DNA of 8,043 bases from DTU078 sp033808535 (lineage in GTDB: Bacteria > Bacillota > Clostridia > Oscillospirales > CAG-272). The notes beneath the pieces are model-generated. The model did no database searches and had not been told where the DNA came from. It worked only from the letters and a program-made list of their open reading frames with translations. The stretch is taken from positions 1 through 8,043 of the forward strand of contig JAPXNL010000100.1 in assembly GCA_033808535.1 (NCBI GenBank), written 5' to 3'. The position numbers were made by a program, and so were the translations under genes. Shown in pieces: positions 1-7,467 of the stretch. The number at the start of each line of letters is the position of its first letter. Positions within the stretch are counted from its first letter, which is position 1.

Positions 1-2
1 CA

Positions 3-701
3 TATATACACGCCGGCTCCGTTCCCGGTGCGGGCGGACTGCCGTACGGGACAAACGGGCATGCGCTGCTGCTGCTGTCAGGCGGAATCGACAGCCCCGT
101 CGCCGGTTTTATGATGGCGCGCCGGGGCGTGAGAATCGACGCCGTGCATTTTGAAAGCTATCCCTACACCTCCGAGCAGGCGCGCGAAAAGGTGCTTTCG
201 CTTGCAGGCATACTCTGCGAGTATACGCGCACGATGTATGTGCATGTCGTGTCGGTGACGAAAATCCAGGAGGAGCTGCGCAGATGCTGCAACAGCGATT
301 ATTTTACGCTACTGTTGCGCCGTTCGATGATGCGCATCGCCGAGCGGATAGCGCGCAAAAACGGCATGATGGCGCTGGTAACAGGCGAGTCTTCGGGACA
401 GGTCGCGTCGCAGACGATGGAGGCACTGGCCGTCACCGATTTGGTTGTGAATATGCCGGTGCTCCGGCCGTGCATAGGCATGGACAAAGAGGAAATAGTC
501 GTCCGTTCGCGCCGGATCGGCACATACGAAACCTCGATTCTGCCGTATGAGGACTGCTGCACGGTGTTCACCCCGCGTCATCCCAAAACGCGCCCCGAAC
601 TCGAAAAGGTTATAGCACAGGAGAATCAATACGATTTCAAATCGCTCGAGGATGAAGCCTTTGCTGCTGAAAAAGCCTATCAGGTCGGGCGAAAAGTCTG
701 A
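3..701 (+). CDS. thiI: ThiI, tRNA 4-thiouridine synthase (sulfurtransferase), 5'-truncated
   Basis: The gene is open from the first complete codon and ends at TGA 699-701, giving 232 visible residues; the N-terminal ferredoxin-like and THUMP part lies outside the window. The PP-loop motif SGGIDSPVA (visible residues 26-34) is the ATP-binding signature of ThiI, which adenylates U8 of tRNA and transfers sulfur supplied by a cysteine desulfurase; in many bacteria the same enzyme also supplies sulfur for the thiamine thiazole ring. Further family blocks are GESSGQVASQT, LRPCIGMDKEEI and PYEDCCTVFTPRHP. The protein stops soon after this last block, so it has no C-terminal rhodanese domain. This is the short form (about 390 residues) usual in Firmicutes. 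The first ATG in the visible frame (111) lies after the PP-loop and is not the start. Only 23 nt separate it from the next gene, without a terminator, so co-transcription is likely. In Firmicutes a NifS/IscS-like desulfurase gene often precedes thiI; that position is off-window. Confidence 0.96.
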   Translation, partial: YIHAGSVPGAGGLPYGTNGHALLLLSGGIDSPVAGFMMARRGVRIDAVHFESYPYTSEQAREKVLSLAGILCEYTRTMYVHVVSVTKIQEELRRCCNSDYFTLLLRRSMMRIAERIARKNGMMALVTGESSGQVASQTMEALAVTDLVVNMPVLRPCIGMDKEEIVVRSRRIGTYETSILPYEDCCTVFTPRHPKTRPELEKVIAQENQYDFKSLEDEAFAAEKAYQVGRKV

Positions 702-724
702 GAGTATAAATAAACCGCATTAAA

Positions 725-3145
725 ATGAGCTTAACTTATTTGCTTAAGTCGCGCCCGGCTTGCTGCGCGGCAGCGGGGTTTGCAGCCGTATCCTTTATCG
801 GCTATTTCGCGGCTGCAGATGCGGACCCGCATTTTGCGGGTGCGGTAAAACTCGCTGCCGCGGCACTATTCACCGCGACGGCAGCTGTATTTGCCGTGCT
901 TGGATTACGCGCCGCGCGCGCGGGAAGCGATATAACCGGAGCAAAGTCGACTGTGGCTGCATCCGGCGAAACACAAATGAGCGGAGCAGCGCGCAGGCGA
1001 CGGTTATACGCGTCGATTGCGGCGCTGCTTTTTGCGTGCGGAGCGGCGGCCATGCTCTCACACCTGCATTTCGGCAGGCCGGCGCGTCTGCTTGAAAAAT
1101 ACGGCGCCGGCACTCATGCAGTGACTTTTACCGCAATTGATATCGAGCGCATCAGCGCATATGACGCGTTGTATTATGTCGAGGTTGCGGCAATCGACGG
1201 CGAACATATCGGCGGCATGGGCAGGGTGTATGCCTTGCTCGAGGCGGACTACATACTCGACCTTGAGCTGCACAAGATATACACGCTTGACGGCCTGACC
1301 TGCGCCGAACCGCAGTACAGCACTTCGGCGGAGGCGGCGTACGGCGCGTCGAGAGGCATAATGCTGACGCTGCATTCCGCTGTTGACCCCGGCGGCGCAC
1401 CGGCAGCGCAGGGTGAGGGCGCAATGCTGCGCTGGTTTTTCAGACGGATCAACAGCGCCATGGCGCAGCGGCTGACTTTGGGGCTTGGCAAGGACTCGGG
1501 CGGGCTTGCCGCATGTCTTTTGCTGGGCAGGTGGGACAACCTGACCGGGACTGTTTCGCGCGACTTCCGTGCGCTGGGCATTTTGCACCTGCTTGCGATA
1601 AGCGGCGAGCATTTGACTATACTGCTCGGCGCGCTGGAGATGCTGCTTCGTGGGCTCAACAAATACTTGAAATTTGCGATACTCGCCGCGGGCGCGCTGC
1701 TGATACTGGCACTGACCGGAATGTCGCCTGCGGTGGCGCGTGCGGCGCTTATGTCGGTGCTATATTATGGCGCATTCATACTGAGGCGGCGCGCCGACGG
1801 TCTGACCTCGCTGTTTGTCGCGACGGTTATAATACTTGCATTCAGCCCCGCAGCCGCAGCGGATACAGGGCTTATGATGTCGCTGCTCTCGACGCTGGGC
1901 ATTATAACGCTGGGAAGGGAACTCTCCGCCCGCAAAAAGCCGCGCCTGCGCGCGCTTGCTTTCGTGCGCGAGAATTTTATCGATTCGCTGTGCGCGACGC
2001 TTTTCACTTTGCCCGTGTCATGGCATATGTGCGGGGAGCTGGCGCTCGTCTCGCCGGTCGCAACGCTTGTGTTTGTGCTGCCGGTAACCGCGCTGCTGTA
2101 TTTAACACCGCTTGCGCTTATTTTATTCGGCACGCCGCTGTTCGGACCGGTCGGGTTTGCGGCCGACGCGCTGTGCGAGCTTGTAAGGGAAATGGCACAA
2201 TCGCTCGCCCGCCCGCTTTCGGGCACGGTGATTTCTCTGAGATACCCTTTCGTCTGGGCAGCTTTCGCTGCGGCTCTGGCAGTCCTCTGCATCCTGCCGC
2301 ATATTAAACCTGTATTTGGGGGCAAAGCGGGATTTTTCGCGTCGGGAGCGGTGTTTGCGGCAGTGTTTGCCGTGTCGCTTGGCATCTGGAACCTCAGCGA
2401 AGCCGGAACATCGCGGGTGATATATAACAGCGGCGGCAAAAACGAAATGCTCGTGCTGAACTCACAGGGCGCGTCGATGATATGCGACATAAGCGACGGC
2501 ACATACACGCCGCTGAAAAATGCGGCGCGGCTCGCCCGGTCGAGGTTTTATGCGACAGGAATTGACGGGTATATGCTGACTCACCTGCACCGCCGGCATG
2601 TTATGCAGTTTATGCGGCTGGCGTCGCGGTATTTCGTGCGCACGCTCATGCTGCCGTCACCGCAGACCGAAGCCGAGCGCAGCGTGGCGCTCGCGCTCGA
2701 GAAGGCGGCAAATGAGTATGGCGCGGCGGTGATATACTACGACGCCTCGAAAAATTCGCAGGTTGAGATGCGCGCGTTGACGCTGACACTTCCCGCGCGG
2801 CTTTATACAAAACGCTCGACACATCCGGTGATCGCGATGTACATATCGGGAAGCGGCGCACAGCTGCTATATCTCGGCGGCGGCAACGGCGATGTACCGG
2901 ACGATCGCCGGGTACTGCTTGAAAGCTGGGCGCGCGGTGCAAAATGCATTATATTCGGCGCGCACAGCCCGGCGTATTACAGTGTGCCCGACCCCGCGTC
3001 GTTTGCGCTGACAGAATTGGCGGTATACCCGACAAAGGAATTACGGGATGCATACGGCATCACGGGTGCCAGCGGTACCGGGGTATTGACGCTTGAGGAG
3101 ACGGGTTACAACAGTGTAGAATTAAAATTCAGTTTAGTAAATTAA
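725..3145 (+). CDS. comEC: ComEC/Rec2-family competence membrane protein with degenerate metallo-beta-lactamase domain
   Basis: At 806 residues the protein has the full length of ComEC, the inner-membrane channel thought to carry single-stranded DNA into the cytoplasm during natural transformation. Three hydrophobic segments lie within residues 11-110, followed by a soluble region (about 120-230). The Competence domain (about 250-520) contains the family signature HLLAISGEH (288-296) and GMSPAVARAALM, with many membrane helices. The C-terminal third (about 565-800) aligns in layout with the ComEC metallo-beta-lactamase domain, but its metal site is damaged: the HxHxDH motif reads HLHRRH (620-625), the later aspartate loop is YLGGGN instead of the usual TGD, and the second HHG motif reads GAHSP (His747). 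A nuclease role for this domain is therefore doubtful. ATG 725 is chosen because it follows the thiI stop at once and opens on a hydrophobic segment; no Shine-Dalgarno sequence precedes it, so translation may depend on coupling. No comEA or other competence gene is visible. Confidence 0.9.
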   Translation: MSLTYLLKSRPACCAAAGFAAVSFIGYFAAADADPHFAGAVKLAAAALFTATAAVFAVLGLRAARAGSDITGAKSTVAASGETQMSGAARRRRLYASIAALLFACGAAAMLSHLHFGRPARLLEKYGAGTHAVTFTAIDIERISAYDALYYVEVAAIDGEHIGGMGRVYALLEADYILDLELHKIYTLDGLTCAEPQYSTSAEAAYGASRGIMLTLHSAVDPGGAPAAQGEGAMLRWFFRRINSAMAQRLTLGLGKDSGGLAACLLLGRWDNLTGTVSRDFRALGILHLLAISGEHLTILLGALEMLLRGLNKYLKFAILAAGALLILALTGMSPAVARAALMSVLYYGAFILRRRADGLTSLFVATVIILAFSPAAAADTGLMMSLLSTLGIITLGRELSARKKPRLRALAFVRENFIDSLCATLFTLPVSWHMCGELALVSPVATLVFVLPVTALLYLTPLALILFGTPLFGPVGFAADALCELVREMAQSLARPLSGTVISLRYPFVWAAFAAALAVLCILPHIKPVFGGKAGFFASGAVFAAVFAVSLGIWNLSEAGTSRVIYNSGGKNEMLVLNSQGASMICDISDGTYTPLKNAARLARSRFYATGIDGYMLTHLHRRHVMQFMRLASRYFVRTLMLPSPQTEAERSVALALEKAANEYGAAVIYYDASKNSQVEMRALTLTLPARLYTKRSTHPVIAMYISGSGAQLLYLGGGNGDVPDDRRVLLESWARGAKCIIFGAHSPAYYSVPDPASFALTELAVYPTKELRDAYGITGASGTGVLTLEETGYNSVELKFSLVN

Positions 3146-3167
3146 ATGTTGAATTGTATAATTTCAC

Positions 3168-3196
3168 TTGCACCCTGGTTGTAAAAGTGATATAAT
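3168..3196 (+). promoter_or_regulatory. Extended -10 promoter for the diguanylate cyclase gene
   Basis: The -35 box TTGCAC (3168-3173) and the perfect -10 box TATAAT (3191-3196) are separated by 17 nt, and TGA directly before the -10 box gives the extended -10 motif. Transcription would start near 3203, leaving a leader of about 45 nt. An inverted repeat, TCACTT (3164-3169) and AAGTGA (3185-3190), has one arm over the -35 box and the other against the -10 box, so it could be an operator. It could also be chance. Confidence 0.82.
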
Positions 3197-3249
3197 AATT
3201 GGTAATATTATCAAATTACAGATGATATAGACATCCGGCATAGAACGGA

Positions 3250-4785
3250 GTGTTTGAGATAAAAATTTTTGATATTGTAAGCACAATCGGATACGGCAAT
3301 ATAGACCCCTGCTCGTTTTCCGATTATAAAAAAATAATAGCTAAAGCCAACCTTAAAACGCTGGTCAACGTATCGGTAACAGGAGCCGTGCTGACAGGCT
3401 TGGAGGCGCTTGTACTATTCTTATCGCCGGGTCTGAGATATGCTTCGATTATTTACATATCCATTTTCAGCGCCTGCTTTATAGCCGCCGTGCTTTCCGC
3501 GACGGTGCTGAAAGTTAAATTCAATGCCGCCAGGCCTGTGCTTTACATGCTCATCGGAGTAATCTTTACAGCAACAGCGGTGCTTGGCACGTTCCTTTCG
3601 CTTGATGAATATGCAATCGCATTTCCGGGAATGATCGCGCTGCTCCCGTGCCTTATACTTGACAGGCCGTGGCGGGTAACACTGTTTTCCGGGTTTTTTG
3701 CATTTGCATTTTGCACGATGTCATTTATCGTCAAGCAACCCGGCATAGCGTTTGCTGACCTTATAAGCGGCGCTGCAATGTGTGCTATCGGAATATTTAT
3801 GATGCGCTATACGGTCAATGTGAAAATGACGGGTATACAGGCGCTCGAGCGCTCCAGGTGGAACGAGTCGCGCTACAGAGCGCTGCTGCTTGAAACAAAC
3901 GACGTGGTCTTTGAATACGACGCCGAAAAAGACTGCTTTTATATTATCTGCAACATCGAAAAATATCCCGAAACCGATATGTCCGCCAAAGAGCTTGTCA
4001 ACAGCGACCTGATATATGGCGAGGACAAAGCCCGGTACGCCGAGCTGATAAACCGCATCAGGGGGCTCAGAGAGTCGACGATATATGACGAGCTGCGGTT
4101 TTTTTCTTCCGGCAAATACATGTGGTTTTCCGTGTATGTAACCACTCTGAAAAGCACCGAACATGGTTCGCGCAGGGTTATAGGCAAGCTGACGAACATT
4201 GACGAGCAGAAACAGCGCGAGGAGCGCCTTCTCGTCATGGCTCAGACCGATCTGCTGACCGGGCTTTACAATAAAACTACTACCGAGCGCCTGATAACCG
4301 AGTTTTTATCCCGTGGCACCGAAGGCTGCCATGCGATGATGCTTCTGGATCTGGACGATCTGAAATACATAAACGACACATATGGCCATACTATGGGCGA
4401 TGCGGCTTTGCGTGAGGTTGCGAAAACGCTGAAATCCAGCTTCCGGCATGCGGATATAATCGGACGGGTCGGCGGCGACGAGTTCATGGTGTTTCTCTGC
4501 AGCTGCGGCTCTCCTGCGCAGGCTGAAAAGCTGGCAGAGGCGCTTCTGGATAAAATTGCAAACCTCTCGGCAGACGACACTGTCAGCATACCGCTTAGCA
4601 TCAGTTTAGGAATAACAACTATACAGACAAGCCGCGGCAATATAACCGGGGAATCGCCCGATAAATTATTTACGCGGCTGTACTTTGAGGCCGACAATGC
4701 GCTCTACGGCGTAAAACGCTCGGGAAAAAGCAGTTATGCGTTGTACGCGCAGCAATCGAAGCCAGACACGAGCGCAGGCCTGTAG
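3250..4785 (+). CDS. Membrane-bound PAS-GGDEF diguanylate cyclase
   Basis: This 511-residue protein should make c-di-GMP from two GTP. About six membrane helices fill residues 36-185, a PAS-like sensor domain spans about 205-320, and a GGDEF domain spans about 328-497. The active-site loop RVGGDEF (GGDEF at 408-412) is intact, and RHAD (399-402) with exactly five residues before GGDEF forms the RxxD inhibitory I-site, so product feedback is expected. DLLTGLYN (334-341) and the DLDDLKYINDTYGH block are also typical. There is no EAL or HD-GYP domain. The signal sensed by the membrane part is unknown. The gene has its own strong promoter and is therefore separate from comEC. The start is uncertain: GTG 3250 is the only standard start codon before the membrane region, and an in-frame TAG at 3241 rules out anything earlier. 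However, the GGAG ribosome binding motif (3247-3250) overlaps that codon, so true initiation could be a few codons downstream. Confidence 0.94.
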   Translation: MFEIKIFDIVSTIGYGNIDPCSFSDYKKIIAKANLKTLVNVSVTGAVLTGLEALVLFLSPGLRYASIIYISIFSACFIAAVLSATVLKVKFNAARPVLYMLIGVIFTATAVLGTFLSLDEYAIAFPGMIALLPCLILDRPWRVTLFSGFFAFAFCTMSFIVKQPGIAFADLISGAAMCAIGIFMMRYTVNVKMTGIQALERSRWNESRYRALLLETNDVVFEYDAEKDCFYIICNIEKYPETDMSAKELVNSDLIYGEDKARYAELINRIRGLRESTIYDELRFFSSGKYMWFSVYVTTLKSTEHGSRRVIGKLTNIDEQKQREERLLVMAQTDLLTGLYNKTTTERLITEFLSRGTEGCHAMMLLDLDDLKYINDTYGHTMGDAALREVAKTLKSSFRHADIIGRVGGDEFMVFLCSCGSPAQAEKLAEALLDKIANLSADDTVSIPLSISLGITTIQTSRGNITGESPDKLFTRLYFEADNALYGVKRSGKSSYALYAQQSKPDTSAGL

Positions 4786-4830
4786 GCCCGGGCATACACC
4801 GCGGCAAAGCTGACGGATACCAATTCTGTA

Positions 4831-4865
4831 CACAGCCGGAGCCGGCTGTGCCAAAACGTGTTTTG
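4831..4865 (+). other. Two adjacent perfect hairpins between the GGDEF gene and cca
   Basis: The first inverted repeat has 9-bp arms, CACAGCCGG (4831-4839) and CCGGCTGTG (4842-4850), folding in practice as 8 bp with a GAGC loop. The second, CAAAAC and GTTTTG (4852-4857, 4860-4865), follows after one base. The first hairpin has no direct T-run, so it is not a standard intrinsic terminator. It may protect the 3' end of the cyclase mRNA or cause pausing. The last base of the second hairpin is also the first G of the GAGG ribosome binding motif for the next gene, so folding might affect cca translation. Confidence 0.5.
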
Positions 4866-4878
4866 AGGCATAAAATTG

Positions 4879-6171
4879 ATGGTAATTCCCGATTACACCG
4901 CAGCAATACTGCAGAGACTTGAGGACGGAGGATTTCCGTCCTATATAGTTGGCGGCTGCGTGCGAGATATACTGCTCGGCATAAACCCGAAGGATTACGA
5001 CGTTGCCACAAGTGCGCGGCCCGGCGAGGTTCTGGCGCTGTTCGCCGGATACAAAACAGTGACAGCCGGACTAAAACACGGCACTGTCGGCGTTGTGACC
5101 GGCGGCGCTGTGACGGAGATAACGACGTTCCGCAGTGACGGCGAGTACACAGACCACAGGCGGCCCGACACAGTCAGCTTTTCCGACAGTGTCGAGGACG
5201 ACCTTGCGCGTCGCGATTTCACCGTAAACGCGATGGCGTACTCGCCGACGAGAGGGATTGTTGACCCGTTCGGCGGCATGCGCGATTTGCGCGAGGGAAT
5301 ATTGCGTGCGGTAGGCGACCCGGCTGTGCGGTTTTCGGAGGACGCGCTGCGTATCCTGCGCGGTGTGCGTTTCGCCTCTGTGTACGGCTTTGAACCCGAG
5401 CCGGCGACGGCAAGGGCGATGACTTTATACGCGCCGCTGCTGCGTGAGATTTCAGCCGAGCGTATCTGCGCGGAGCTGTACGGAGCGCTGCGCGGTGCAT
5501 ATGCTGAAAAGTATGTGTATATGTTCAGGGAGGCGTATGCGCCGGTCCTGCCAGAGCTCACCGCGATGGCAGACCGTCCCAATGCCGCGCGGGGTGATAT
5601 GCTGCGCAGGTCGCTTGCAGCCGCGGCTGCCGCCGGTGAGCCTGTCTGGCTGACGCTTGCGGCGCTTTTTGAGCATGTCGACCCGCGCGGGCGGGCGGAA
5701 AGCGCGCAGGTGGCGTCGGATATACTTTTCAGGCTGAAAACCGACCGCCTAACGCGCGAGAATGCCGTGCGGCTGATACGCGAGCCGGAGCCCGATGACC
5801 TTTCGCGGCCGGGGCTGCGCAGGCTTATCGCGCGCCTGACGCCGAAGCTGGCTATGGCGCTTTTGCGGCTGCGGAGCGCGTCCGCTGCGGCGGCAGGTGA
5901 TGACGGTGCGGCTGAAAAATTTACGTGGGCACTTTTGCTTGCAGATGACATATTGGTGGCGGGCGACTGTATTTCGCGCAAGATGATGGAGCTGGACGGC
6001 GACGACCTCGTAGCGCTTGGCGTGCCTCCTGGCAAAAAGCTGGGCGCCCTGCTCGAAACATTGTTTTGTGAGGTGCTCGACGGCAGACTTGAAAATTCAA
6101 AACACGCGCTTGCGGCACGTGCTCTGGAGCTTATTTCTTCTGATGCGCAGAAGCAGGAAGCCGCGGAATAA
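4879..6171 (+). CDS. cca: CCA-adding tRNA nucleotidyltransferase (class II)
   Basis: The enzyme adds or repairs the 3' CCA of tRNA from CTP and ATP without a nucleic acid template. At 430 residues it has the usual length for the Bacillus-like class II family. Motif A, YIVGGCVRDILLG (22-34), is followed by the two metal-binding aspartates in KDYDVAT (Asp39, Asp41). The RRDFTVNAMA block (111-120), the nucleotide-recognition motif ED..R (154-158) with RILRGVRF, and ERICAEL (194-200) are all present. The C-terminal half is the helical tRNA-binding body, ending in the conserved stretch LGVPPGKKLGALL. There is no HD domain. Poly(A) polymerases share this fold, but the intact motifs and the lack of a second copy favour CCA addition. 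ATG 4879 is preferred; the in-frame TTG just before it (4876) lies 7 nt after GAGG (4865-4868), against 10 nt for the ATG, and cannot be excluded. No promoter is visible in the 93-nt gap, so it may be read from the cyclase promoter. Confidence 0.95.
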   Translation: MVIPDYTAAILQRLEDGGFPSYIVGGCVRDILLGINPKDYDVATSARPGEVLALFAGYKTVTAGLKHGTVGVVTGGAVTEITTFRSDGEYTDHRRPDTVSFSDSVEDDLARRDFTVNAMAYSPTRGIVDPFGGMRDLREGILRAVGDPAVRFSEDALRILRGVRFASVYGFEPEPATARAMTLYAPLLREISAERICAELYGALRGAYAEKYVYMFREAYAPVLPELTAMADRPNAARGDMLRRSLAAAAAAGEPVWLTLAALFEHVDPRGRAESAQVASDILFRLKTDRLTRENAVRLIREPEPDDLSRPGLRRLIARLTPKLAMALLRLRSASAAAAGDDGAAEKFTWALLLADDILVAGDCISRKMMELDGDDLVALGVPPGKKLGALLETLFCEVLDGRLENSKHALAARALELISSDAQKQEAAE

Positions 6172-6215
6172 AATGATACCTTTAAATTGCGATATTGGGC
6201 ACAAAATATTATATT

Positions 6216-6722
6216 ATGAAAGTCTATTATACAAAAAAAGAGCTGATGGCGATACTGCGGCACTATGCGGCAGATATACTCGATTCGGAAGGGATGAAGC
6301 GTGAAGCCGAATTTACTCAGCACGGCGAAGTGAGCTGCTATGACCACTCTGTGAATGTCGCCTGCGAGAGCATAAAACTCGCGCTGCGGTTCAGGATGCG
6401 GGTCGATGTGCGCGCAATGGTGCGCGGAGCGCTGCTGCACGACTATTTCCTGTACGACTGGCACGACCCCGCGAAATGCTCGAGACTTCACGGCTTTAAA
6501 CACGCGAAAACCGCGCTTGCCAACGCCGAGCGCGATTTTGAGTTGTCGGATACCGAACGCGAGATTATAAAAAAACACATGTTTCCGCTCAATCCCCAGC
6601 CGCCGCGCAGCAAGGAGAGCCTGCTTGTGACGATGGCGGATAAAATCTGCGCGGTGCGCGAGATATACAATGCGATAATTCCGAGATTTAAGCTGAGACG
6701 GTATCGCAATGGATTATATTGA
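6216..6722 (+). CDS. HD-domain metal-dependent hydrolase, small conserved clostridial type
   Basis: The 168-residue protein is a soluble HD-superfamily member. Likely metal ligands are His44 (in YDHS), the His75-Asp76 doublet (in GALLHDYFLYDWH) and Asp142 (in ADKICA), with further conserved histidines at 92, 96 and 121 (KKHMFPL). The HD fold normally gives phosphohydrolase activity on nucleotides or phosphodiesters; the substrate here is unknown. The pattern HDYFLYDWH followed by LHGF.H and KHMFPL is one I associate with a family common in Clostridia (recalled, not searched). ATG 6216 is chosen as the first ATG and fits a MKVYYTKKEL beginning. A TTG at 6195 would add seven residues. Neither has a clear Shine-Dalgarno sequence. 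It follows cca by 44 nt, and its end overlaps the next gene by 14 nt, so the two are probably translated together. Confidence 0.88.
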   Translation: MKVYYTKKELMAILRHYAADILDSEGMKREAEFTQHGEVSCYDHSVNVACESIKLALRFRMRVDVRAMVRGALLHDYFLYDWHDPAKCSRLHGFKHAKTALANAERDFELSDTEREIIKKHMFPLNPQPPRSKESLLVTMADKICAVREIYNAIIPRFKLRRYRNGLY

Positions 6723-7467
6723 ATCGTACTTTTTGTGGTTCATGATATACAGCATTGCCGGGTGGGTGTATGAAACTGCCATCTGCTCGGTGATGCAGAA
6801 GCGGTTTGTTAACCGCGGGTTTCTCAACGGTCCGTACTGTCCGATATACGGCTGCGGTGCAGTTTTGAATTTGATTGCACTGAGCAGTGTGAGAAGCCCC
6901 ATACTGTTGTTTTTTGCATCCGCGCTGCTGTCCACGGTTCTGGAGTATCTGACCTCGTGGATAATGGAAAAGATGTTTCACGCGCGCTGGTGGGACTACT
7001 CCGATATGAAATTCAACATTGGCGGCCGGATTTTTCTGCTGGGCGCCGTGGTTTTCGGCATCATGTCGGTCGTACAGCTTGTCGTAATACATCCGCATCT
7101 GGCGGCTCTGACCGGCCAGATTCCGCAGAATATACGCCAGGCAATAGCGCTCCTGCTGTTTACGGTGTTTTTGACCGACACGGTTTACACCGTAACCAAG
7201 ATGTCTGAATTTGACGAACTTTTGCGCACAGCAGTCGAAAAACTCGATTTGGCGCTGCAGACCGTTAAATCAAAATACGGGTCTGCCGGAAACGGCTATC
7301 ATGAAATCTTTCAGGAAGTCTTATCAAAAATAAATAAACAGATACGGCGCACGATAGCCTCGTTCCCGAAATTCCGTTCGACCCGTGACAACGACAAGCT
7401 TAAAAAGCTGCGCGAGTTATTGAAAAACGAGCGCAAATATATGCGCGGTAAACGGCGCGAAGAGTGA
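6709..7467 (+). CDS. CmpB-family membrane protein (putative ABC-transporter type IV, PF06541-like)
   Basis: The 252-residue protein has about five membrane helices in residues 5-180 and a long basic, probably cytoplasmic tail (about 185-252) rich in Lys and Arg with coiled-coil character. Diagnostic blocks are GFLNGPYCPIYG (37-48), LEYLTSWIMEKMFHARWWDYS (starting at Leu78, ending at Ser98) and FNIGGRIFLLG (102-112), the hallmarks of the CmpB family as I recall it. The family name suggests a transporter, but no ATPase partner is encoded nearby and no transport substrate is established, so function is open. Its ATG lies inside the end of the HD gene, 14 nt before that gene's stop, with only a weak GAGA purine stretch upstream, which points to translational coupling. 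The joint expression suggests a shared pathway, perhaps membrane or envelope related. That is inference. Confidence 0.87.
   Translation: MDYIESYFLWFMIYSIAGWVYETAICSVMQKRFVNRGFLNGPYCPIYGCGAVLNLIALSSVRSPILLFFASALLSTVLEYLTSWIMEKMFHARWWDYSDMKFNIGGRIFLLGAVVFGIMSVVQLVVIHPHLAALTGQIPQNIRQAIALLLFTVFLTDTVYTVTKMSEFDELLRTAVEKLDLALQTVKSKYGSAGNGYHEIFQEVLSKINKQIRRTIASFPKFRSTRDNDKLKKLRELLKNERKYMRGKRREE

Noticed and set aside
1513..2307. A 264-codon + strand frame inside comEC, and a 247-codon - strand frame at 1765-2508
   Set aside because: Both overlap the comEC membrane domain, whose family motifs are in the other frame; the products are Ala/Arg- or Ser-rich without recognisable features.
4777..4793. GGCC-TGTA-GGCC and GCCCGGGC palindromes around the cyclase stop codon as a terminator
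   Set aside because: The stems are only four base pairs or self-palindromic, with no T-run after them.
6187..6215. Possible promoter TTGCGA-17-TATATT before the HD gene
   Set aside because: The putative -10 box touches the ATG, so transcription would begin inside the coding sequence, and both boxes are weak.
4995..6578. A 527-codon open frame on the - strand across cca and the HD gene
   Set aside because: It lies antisense to two clear genes, its product is low-complexity Ser/Ala/Arg-rich with no domain, and such long open shadows are common opposite GC-rich genes.
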